A stretch of 10,634 nucleotides of DNA from Chloroflexota bacterium. Lineage in GTDB: Bacteria; Chloroflexota; Dehalococcoidia; DSTF01; RBG-16-68-14. Below, piece after piece: positions 6,106 to 10,634 of this stretch. Where the stretch lies: positions 1 through 10,634 of the forward strand of contig JADFRJ010000064.1 of assembly GCA_022561355.1 (NCBI GenBank). The letters are read 5' to 3'. The notes below the pieces were generated by a model. That model searched no databases. It saw only the letters and a list, made by a program, of their open reading frames with translations, and was not told the DNA's origin. Position numbers and translations under genes: made by a program. The stretch's first letter is position 1; each line of letters opens with the position of its first letter.

Positions 6106-7007
6106 CCACGGGCATTCTCAACATCAACAAGCCTCGCGGGATGGCCTCGTTTGGCGTCGTTCGCGTCGTCAGGCGGCTGACAGGCATCCGCAAGGTGGGC
6201 CATGCGGGCACGCTCGACCCGATCGCCGATGGCGTTCTTCCGATCTGCATCGGTTCGGCGACTCGCATGGTCGAACAGATCGTCAGCGCTCCCAAGGCCT
6301 ATCGAGCTACCATCCGTCTTGGTGAGGCGACCGACTCCTATGACAGCGAAGGGAAGGTCACCGCTGTGGGAGATCCCAGCGGCGTGACGCGGGACGAGTT
6401 GGAGGCGGTCCTCCAGCGCTTCATCGGCGATATCCAGCAGCAGCCGCCGATGTTCAGCGCCCTCAAGCACAAAGGCCAGCCGTTATACAAGTACGCCCGT
6501 GCCGGCAAGACCGTGCACAGAGACCACCGCACCGTTAGCATCTACAGCCTGAGTCTGCTCGACTTTGAGACGCCTCTAGCCGAGATCGACCTTGAGGTAG
6601 GCCGTGGCGCCTACGTGCGCACGCTGGCACATGACCTTGGCGAACTACTCGGCTGCCACGCTCACCTCCAGAGCCTTACGCGCACCCGTAGTGGCCCGTT
6701 CTCGGTCGCTGACGCCTGCACGCTGGAGCAGCTCGAAGAAGCAGCAGCCGCCGGCGACTGGGAGCGCCTGCTCCATGCGCCGGACAGCGTGCTCGAATCG
6801 TGGCACGCCGCGCTGCTTGGTGAGGAGCATACGCGCGACGTTCGAATCGGACGTGTACTTGTGCTGGAGCCGGTTCGGCCAGAGCTGAATCAGCTCGAAA
6901 TTGAGACGCCGTGCCGGGCGTACTCGCACGAGGGGGAGTTCCTCGCCATCCTCCGGTACAGGGGTGCTGGCCGCTGGCATCCAGAACGAGTGTTCGCGGC
7001 GCTGTAG
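6102..7007 (+). CDS. truB: tRNA pseudouridine(55) synthase TruB
   Basis: 301 residues. TruB converts U55 in the T-loop of tRNAs to pseudouridine. The catalytic motif 'GHAGTLDP' is intact, with Asp39 the expected nucleophile, and 'INKPRGMAS' (8-16) corresponds to the N-terminal KPxGxTS motif, with Ala replacing Thr. 'QQQPPMFSALKHKGQPLYKYAR' (112-133) and 'VGRGAYVRTLAHDLG' (166-180) are the further TruB core motifs. The last ~60 residues form a PUA-like tail. The GTG start is chosen because it overlaps the rbfA stop and places MTTGILNINKP at the right distance from the catalytic motif. It is the last gene of the nusA operon; a new promoter begins within 35 nt of its stop. Confidence 0.96.
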   Translation: MTTGILNINKPRGMASFGVVRVVRRLTGIRKVGHAGTLDPIADGVLPICIGSATRMVEQIVSAPKAYRATIRLGEATDSYDSEGKVTAVGDPSGVTRDELEAVLQRFIGDIQQQPPMFSALKHKGQPLYKYARAGKTVHRDHRTVSIYSLSLLDFETPLAEIDLEVGRGAYVRTLAHDLGELLGCHAHLQSLTRTRSGPFSVADACTLEQLEEAAAAGDWERLLHAPDSVLESWHAALLGEEHTRDVRIGRVLVLEPVRPELNQLEIETPCRAYSHEGEFLAILRYRGAGRWHPERVFAAL

Positions 7008-7038
7008 AAAATCCTTCGCAGAATCAGCGTAGATTCAC

Positions 7039-7066
7039 TTGACTTCCACACAGAAAGGGATATCAT
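7039..7066 (+). promoter_or_regulatory. Strong sigma-70-like promoter of the DUF5679 gene
   Basis: TTGACT, a 16-bp spacer, then TATCAT: five of six consensus bases in each hexamer. This is the best promoter-like match in the window. Transcription would start near 7073 and give a ~140-nt untranslated leader. Confidence 0.65.
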
Positions 7067-7072
7067 AGCTAC

Positions 7073-7214
7073 CAACGTATCTACAGCCAGATACGGAGGC
7101 AGGCTGCCAGAAGGGACGGCAACGGCGCCTGCGAAGATCTAGGACTGTAGAGAGGCCACCCAGACACAGCGGCGAAGGGCAGCCGCAACGGGACGAAAGG
7201 AAGGAACAGCCAGT
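7073..7214 (+). promoter_or_regulatory. Structured 5' leader with two related stem-loops
   Basis: About 140 nt with no supported ORF. It contains a perfect 7-bp hairpin CGTATCT / AGATACG (7076-7095). It then shows a compound stem GCAGGC / GCCTGC (7099-7132) enclosing TGCC / GGCA, and a third hairpin GCGGC / GCCGC (7169-7186). The second and third hairpins both present GAAGGG in the loop and are both followed by AACGG. The whole stretch is purine-rich. It is not a riboswitch class or RNA family that I recognise (not SRP, RNase P, tmRNA, cobalamin, glycine or c-di-GMP-I). It could be a regulatory leader or a small RNA sharing the promoter. Confidence 0.4.
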
Positions 7215-7355
7215 ATGGAAGCGTATTGCCTGAAGTGCAGGACAAAGCGAGAGATGCAGAACCCGGAACAGGTGACCATGAAGAATGGCAAGCCTGCCAC
7301 TAAGGGTACCTGCCCAGTCTGCAGCACGCAGATGTACCGCATCGGCAAAAGCTAG
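7215..7355 (+). CDS. Small zinc-ribbon protein (DUF5679)
   Basis: 46 residues, too short for many gene finders. Two CxxC pairs (C5/C8 and C33/C36) bracket the conserved centre 'VTMKNGKPATKGTCPVC', which is the hallmark of DUF5679. This domain occurs as tiny stand-alone proteins in Chloroflexota and Actinomycetota and, as I recall, also at the C-terminus of some type IA topoisomerases. The four cysteines would bind one zinc ion; a nucleic-acid-binding role is plausible but unproven. AAGGA lies 9 nt before the ATG. The gene has its own strong promoter, a long structured leader and a clean terminator, so it is a monocistronic unit that is probably highly expressed. Confidence 0.88.
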   Translation: MEAYCLKCRTKREMQNPEQVTMKNGKPATKGTCPVCSTQMYRIGKS

Positions 7356-7377
7356 AAGACGAAGCGAAGCAACGCAC

Positions 7378-7415
7378 ACATGGGGTGGCGTACGAGCCAC
7401 CCCATGTTCTATTCC
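7378..7415 (+). terminator. Rho-independent-type terminator after the DUF5679 gene
   Basis: A perfect 12-bp stem, ACATGGGGTGGC paired with GCCACCCCATGT (7378-7389 and 7396-7407), with a 6-base loop. A short, interrupted T-rich stretch (TTCTATT) follows. The stem is strong and the U-tract weak. It isolates the zinc-ribbon gene from the inositol operon downstream. Confidence 0.75.
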
Positions 7416-7431
7416 TCAGCCAAGCCCCCTC

Positions 7432-7449
7432 GGCAAAGAAAACTTTACC
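7432..7449. promoter_or_regulatory. Operator-like palindrome O1, upstream of the -35
   Basis: GGCAAAGAAAACTTTACC: 7-bp arms (one mismatch) around AAAA. It matches the second copy at 7484-7501 in 16 of 18 positions and ends directly before the TTGACG -35 box. It is the likely binding site for the XRE-type domain encoded just downstream (inference). Confidence 0.6.
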
Positions 7450-7478
7450 TTGACGCCTTCGTGTCGCAACCGTACCCT
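7450..7478 (+). promoter_or_regulatory. Candidate promoter of the HTH-Ino1 operon
   Basis: TTGACG (five of six consensus bases), 17-bp spacer, then TACCCT (three of six). TTATGA at 7478-7483 is an alternative but badly spaced -10. The weak -10 and the operator-like repeats on both sides suit a regulated promoter. Predicted transcription start is near 7485, inside the second repeat. Confidence 0.5.
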
Positions 7479-7483
7479 TATGA

Positions 7484-7501
7484 GGTAACGAAAACTTTAC
7501 C
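7484..7501. promoter_or_regulatory. Operator-like palindrome O2, over the predicted start site
   Basis: GGTAACGAAAACTTTACC: 5-bp outer arms GGTAA / TTACC plus an inner G-C pair. It is the second copy of the 7432-7449 repeat, 52 bp away start to start, close to five helical turns, so proteins on both copies would face the same side of DNA. It ends 12 bp before the GTG start of the HTH-Ino1 gene; occupation would block transcription initiation. Confidence 0.6.
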
Positions 7502-7513
7502 CTGAGGAGACAG

Positions 7514-8833
7514 GTGGCCAAGATCAGACTGTTCGAAGTGCTGGAGGAGCGCGGGCACAAGCAGCGCTGGCTCCTTGGACGGCTCCGCAGGGGCGGGCAC
7601 CAGTTCAGCGAGACGTATCTATCCCAGGTAAAGTCCGGCGCGAAATCGCCTAGCCGCCGCTTCATTGAAGCAGTGAGCGATGCGCTGAACATGCCTGAAG
7701 AAGAACTCTTCAACAAGCCACAGCAGCAGGCAACGGAGGAGCATATGCCAAAGGCCAAGAACAAAGGACAGATCAACGTCGCCATCATCGGGGTCGGGAA
7801 CTGCGCATCGTCGCTCGTGCAGGGCGTCCACTACTACCGGGAGGTCGAAGATGACCAGACCGTCCCGGGGCTCATGCACGTCAACCTCGGCGGCTACCAC
7901 GTCCGCGACCTGAATTTCGTCGCCGCCATCGATATCGACGTCAACAAAGTTGGGAAGGACATCTCCGAGGCGATCTACGCGGAACCGAACAACACCATCA
8001 AGTTCGCCGATGTGCCCAAGACAGGCGTACGGGTCAGCCGTGGTATGACCCACGACGGCATTGGCAAGTACTTGGAGGACGTCGTTCACAAGGCGCCCGG
8101 TCCTACGGCCGATATCGTGAAGATCCTCAAGGACACGCAAACGGATGTGGTGATCAGCTACCTGCCGGTCGGCTCCGAAGAAGCGACCAAGTGGTACGTC
8201 GAGCAGGTGCTGGCGGCAGGCTGCGCCTTCATCAACTGCATTCCCGTCTTCATCGCCAAGGAGCCCTACTGGGCTGAGCGGTTCAAGGAGCGTGGCCTGC
8301 CGATCATCGGCGATGACATCAAGTCGCAGGTCGGTTCGACTATCGTCCATCGCGTCATGACGCGTCTCTTCCAAGACCGCGGCGTCCGCCTGGATCGCAC
8401 GTACCAGCTTAACTTCGGCGGTAACACGGACTTTCTCAACATGCTGGAACGAGATCGGCTCACGTCGAAGAAGATCTCCAAAACACAGGCCGTCACCTCG
8501 CAGCTCGATAATGAGATGCCCGCCAGCGATGTTCACGTTGGCCCGAGCGACCACGTGCCCTGGTTGGACGATCGCAAGTGGGCCTACATCCGCATGGAGG
8601 GCACCACCTTCGGGGACGTTCCGCTGAATATCGAACTCAAGATGGAGGTCTGGGACAGTCCCAATTCCGCCGGCGTTGTCATCGATGCTGTCCGTTGCTG
8701 CAAGCTCGCCCTCGACCGCGGTATCTCTGGACCGCTGGAGGCGCCATCGGCCTACTTCATGAAGTCTCCGTCTATCCAGCACACGGACGATGAAGCGCGG
8801 CAGATGGTGGAGGGCTTCATCAACGAGGCGTAG
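7514..8833 (+). CDS. ino1: XRE-type HTH domain fused to inositol-3-phosphate synthase
   Basis: 439 residues from the GTG at 7514 (GAGGAGA close upstream). Residues 1-67 look like a Cro/C1-type HTH, with 'ETYLSQVKSGAKSPSRRFIEAVSDALNMPEEELF' (33-66) giving the recognition-helix pattern. Residues 78-439 are a complete Ino1 of ~360 residues, the actinobacterial/archaeal size. It has the NAD-binding 'GVGNCASSL' (93-101), 'GDDIKSQVGSTIVHR' (266-280), 'FGGNTDF' (301-307), 'LTSKKISKT' (316-324) and 'GPLEAPSAYFMKSP' near the end. The enzyme turns glucose-6-phosphate into 1L-myo-inositol 1-phosphate using NAD, the first step to inositol lipids and thiols. No stop separates the two parts, yet GGAGG lies 5 nt before an in-frame ATG at 7745. 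The cell may therefore make both the fusion and the bare enzyme. Two acyltransferase genes follow at once. Confidence 0.93.
   Translation: MAKIRLFEVLEERGHKQRWLLGRLRRGGHQFSETYLSQVKSGAKSPSRRFIEAVSDALNMPEEELFNKPQQQATEEHMPKAKNKGQINVAIIGVGNCASSLVQGVHYYREVEDDQTVPGLMHVNLGGYHVRDLNFVAAIDIDVNKVGKDISEAIYAEPNNTIKFADVPKTGVRVSRGMTHDGIGKYLEDVVHKAPGPTADIVKILKDTQTDVVISYLPVGSEEATKWYVEQVLAAGCAFINCIPVFIAKEPYWAERFKERGLPIIGDDIKSQVGSTIVHRVMTRLFQDRGVRLDRTYQLNFGGNTDFLNMLERDRLTSKKISKTQAVTSQLDNEMPASDVHVGPSDHVPWLDDRKWAYIRMEGTTFGDVPLNIELKMEVWDSPNSAGVVIDAVRCCKLALDRGISGPLEAPSAYFMKSPSIQHTDDEARQMVEGFINEA
7735..7747 (+). promoter_or_regulatory. Internal ribosome binding site and ATG at the HTH/Ino1 junction
   Basis: GGAGG at 7735-7739 is followed after 5 nt by ATG at 7745, codon 78 of the long frame. 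The protein that would begin here (MPKAKNKGQINVAIIGVGN) is exactly a stand-alone Ino1 N-terminus. It is a stronger initiation signal than that of the GTG at 7514. This is either a functional second start or the relic of two once-separate genes. Confidence 0.6.
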
Positions 8834-8836
8834 CCG

Positions 8837-9745
8837 GTGGTCGTCTACTGGCTGTTTCGCCTCACGATTCTTCTTACCAGCCCCTTGCCACTGTGGCTCG
8901 GCTATCGGATTGCGGCGGCCGTTGCCCACGTTTGCTACTACTTCTTCTCTCGCCAGCGCCGCGGTCTCAACCAGAACATGGCCGTCGTCCTCAACTCTGA
9001 CGATGAGGCCGACGTCGACGCCTTGGCCCACCGCGCCTTCCGTAACTTCGGCAAGTTTGTCATCGATTTCATCCACTTCCCCGCTATGACGCGCAAGGAA
9101 GTCCGCCAACGCCTGGTCTTCTCTCAGTGGACGGAGCTTGATGAGGCCGTCGAATCGGGCAGGGGGATCATCATGCCAACGATGCACTTTGGCAGTTGGG
9201 ACCTGGGCGCCGCCGCGTTGGCCGCCTACGATTACCCGATCAACGCAATCGTCGACACGTTCAGCGACGACAGGCTTGACGAGCTGGTTCACAATTCGCG
9301 CAGGCAGCTGGGCATGAACGTGATCCGGAGAGACCGGACAGGCCCAAGCATCTTTCGCAAGATCAAACGCGGCGAGATCCTCGCTATCCTCATCGACGTT
9401 CAGCCGCCTGGACAGACCGTCACCGTCGACTTCATGGGCAGGCCGGCAACCGTTTCCGCCATCCCTGCCCGCATGGCGCTTGGCACCGGCGCCCGCGTCG
9501 TCCCCTCCCTCGTGCAGCGTGGCCCTGAGAGCGACACACTCATCAGGCCCGTCGTCGACATCCATGGAGCGCGCTACGAGCCAACCGGAAACACGGACCA
9601 AGACGTTGTCGCGCTGACGCAACTCATCATGGACTCGTTCGAGCGCATGATGCACGCTCACCCGGAACAGTGGCTACTCTTCCACCCGCTCTGGCTGGAG
9701 GAAGGGCAGACGGCAGCGGTTCCCGTATTGGCCTCAGAGCGATAA
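8837..9745 (+). CDS. LpxL/HtrB/PatA-family lipid acyltransferase, copy 1
   Basis: 302 residues, typical for the lysophospholipid acyltransferase (LPLAT) family that includes LpxL and mycobacterial PatA. A hydrophobic N-terminal segment (about 4-36) probably anchors it to the inner face of the membrane. The catalytic HX4D motif is 'HFGSWD' (H117-D122), resembling the HMGNWD of PatA as I recall it. 'ILAILIDVQPPGQTVTVDFMGRPATVS' (181-207) and 'TGARVVPSLVQRG' (217-229) are the next family blocks. It should move an acyl group onto a glycolipid or sugar phosphate; the acceptor cannot be read from sequence. The GTG start lies 3 nt after the ino1 stop, with GAGG 8 nt before it, so it belongs to the same operon. 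Next to Ino1, an inositol- or mannosyl-inositol-lipid acceptor is the natural guess. Lipid A synthesis is unlikely, as no lpx genes are visible. Confidence 0.88.
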   Translation: MVVYWLFRLTILLTSPLPLWLGYRIAAAVAHVCYYFFSRQRRGLNQNMAVVLNSDDEADVDALAHRAFRNFGKFVIDFIHFPAMTRKEVRQRLVFSQWTELDEAVESGRGIIMPTMHFGSWDLGAAALAAYDYPINAIVDTFSDDRLDELVHNSRRQLGMNVIRRDRTGPSIFRKIKRGEILAILIDVQPPGQTVTVDFMGRPATVSAIPARMALGTGARVVPSLVQRGPESDTLIRPVVDIHGARYEPTGNTDQDVVALTQLIMDSFERMMHAHPEQWLLFHPLWLEEGQTAAVPVLASER

Positions 9746-9755
9746 CCTTCCTGTC

Positions 9756-10634
9756 ATGTGGAAGTACTACGCGTTTCGACTTACCTACCTCCTGCTGGGC
9801 AGGCTTCCGTTGCGAGCCCTGTACGGCGTAGCCAGAGTCGCGGGCGATGGGGCGTATCGCTGGCGTCGTGACACGAGAGACGCCGTCGGATCCAACATGC
9901 GGCGTCTCCTTGGCCCGGACGCTGGCGAAGACGAGGTGCAACGCGCTACGCGTGAGGTGTTTCGCAACGCCGGGCGCTACTACGCGGACCTGATCCACGT
10001 CGGACGCCTCGATGTCGAGCGCTTCTACAACGAACGTTACGAGATTCAAGGCGAGGAGTACCTCCACGCCGCGAAGGACTCTGGGCGCGGCGCCGTGCTC
10101 GTGGGAACGCATTTCGGCAATCCGGAGATGGCGGTCCAGCCGCTCGCGGCGAAGGGCTTCTCCATCATGGGACTCGTTGAACCGCTGGAGCCGAAAGCGC
10201 TCTCTGACTTCACCCTGTGGCTGCGTGAACGGCAGGGCCACGTCTATCGCACCATCGGCTATGCAGGGCTGAAGGAGACCATCCGGCGTCTCAAGAGCGG
10301 CGGTCTCGTTGCTATCCTGATCGATCGTGATGTCGCCGGCACCGGTGTGCCGATGCAGTTCTGCGGCGCCGAAGCGAGCATATCGCTAGGCGCGGTGGAC
10401 CTCGCGATACGCACAGGAGCCGACCTCATTCCGGCCAGATCGTGGCGCTTGCCGGGCTACGGGTTCAAGGTCGTCGTCGAGCCGCCTGTGGAGATCATTC
10501 GTACCGATAATCTCGAAGCCGACTTGCGCTCCAATACAGAACGCCTCCTCCCTATCTTCGAAGAGCTGCTGCGGTCGGACCCGGGCCAGTGGGCCGTATT
10601 AGAGGCGATCTGGAAAGATCAGCCTGCCGAGGAG
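9756..10634 (+). CDS. LpxL/PatA-family lipid acyltransferase, copy 2 (3' end missing)
   Basis: 293 codons are visible and the frame is still open at the right edge; little should be missing. It starts MWKYYAFRLTYLLLGRLPL, a hydrophobic anchor like that of copy 1. The catalytic motif is HX4E, 'HFGNPE' (H119-E124), and 'AILIDRDVAGTGVPMQFCG' (187-204) with 'RTGADLIP' (219-226) matches the DRDL-type block of PatA-like enzymes better than copy 1 does. The two copies share architecture and family blocks but are clearly diverged, so they probably act on different acceptor positions or lipids in turn. The ATG is 10 nt after the stop of copy 1, with no obvious Shine-Dalgarno sequence, suggesting coupled translation. 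Genes further right (perhaps a phosphatidylinositol synthase or mannosyltransferase) would settle the pathway. Confidence 0.87.
   Translation, partial: MWKYYAFRLTYLLLGRLPLRALYGVARVAGDGAYRWRRDTRDAVGSNMRRLLGPDAGEDEVQRATREVFRNAGRYYADLIHVGRLDVERFYNERYEIQGEEYLHAAKDSGRGAVLVGTHFGNPEMAVQPLAAKGFSIMGLVEPLEPKALSDFTLWLRERQGHVYRTIGYAGLKETIRRLKSGGLVAILIDRDVAGTGVPMQFCGAEASISLGAVDLAIRTGADLIPARSWRLPGYGFKVVVEPPVEIIRTDNLEADLRSNTERLLPIFEELLRSDPGQWAVLEAIWKDQPAEE

Noticed and set aside
7073..7214. Possible SRP, RNase P or cobalamin-type RNA in the DUF5679 leader
   Set aside because: The AAGGAAGGAACAGCC stretch recalls the SRP GGAAGGAAGCAGCC loop but lacks the matching partner strand, and it serves as the ribosome binding region. 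No RNase P or cobalamin core motif was found.
7619..9661. 680-codon open frame on the minus strand, antisense to ino1 and the first acyltransferase
   Set aside because: The product is low in recognisable motifs and rich in D, V, R and L, as expected from the complement of GC-rich codons. It spans two clearly real plus-strand genes, has no operon context, and resembles no family I know.
1..10634. CRISPR arrays, tRNA/rRNA genes, insertion sequences or prophage genes
   Set aside because: No spaced direct-repeat series, no tRNA-like T-loop/CCA context, no transposase or integrase motifs and no terminal inverted repeats were seen.
8837..10634. Lipid A biosynthesis island (LpxL/HtrB)
   Set aside because: The family match is to the broad acyltransferase fold; no other lpx gene is present and the neighbour is Ino1, so an inositol-lipid role is more likely than lipid A.

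Overview
The window looks like a piece of a Chloroflexota chromosome (fairly high GC; class not determinable, Dehalococcoidia- or Thermomicrobia-like at a guess). The clues are a compact translation operon with a short IF-2, a tiny DUF5679 zinc-ribbon gene, and an actinobacterial/archaeal-type inositol-3-phosphate synthase next to LpxL/PatA-type acyltransferases. This placement comes from gene content and remembered family distributions, not from a search.

Positions 1-1919 are minus-strand accessory genes. An autoregulation-ready ArsR regulator overlaps an AHSA1-type SRPBCC protein by 4 nt, and the 5' end of a VOC-fold protein follows. Upstream of these lies a lone 334-residue protein with QxxDGSW-like repeats, probably an alpha/alpha-toroid of unknown role, transcribed divergently from nusA.

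Positions 2010-7007 are the plus-strand nusA-ylxR-infB-rbfA-truB operon, covering transcription elongation/termination, ribosome maturation, translation initiation and tRNA modification. It has an extended -10 promoter and a leader holding a terminator-like hairpin and a second hairpin that hides the nusA ribosome binding site. rimP, often the first gene of this operon, is absent here. IF-2 carries unusual residues in the G4 (SKID) and G5 (SGK) base-recognition motifs.

Positions 7039-7415 are a separate unit: a strong sigma-70-like promoter, a ~140-nt leader with repeated stem-loops, a 46-residue zinc-ribbon protein, and a 12-bp-stem terminator.

Positions 7432-10634 are the most interesting part. 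Two near-identical 18-bp imperfect palindromes, exactly 52 bp apart, bracket a promoter. The first gene of the transcript encodes an XRE-type helix-turn-helix domain fused in frame to a complete inositol-3-phosphate synthase, with a strong internal ribosome binding site and ATG at the junction. Two tandem, diverged lysophospholipid/PatA-type acyltransferases follow at 3- and 10-nt spacing, the second cut by the window edge. The simplest reading is a self-regulated operon for inositol-containing, acylated membrane lipids, in which the enzyme may carry its own DNA-binding domain.
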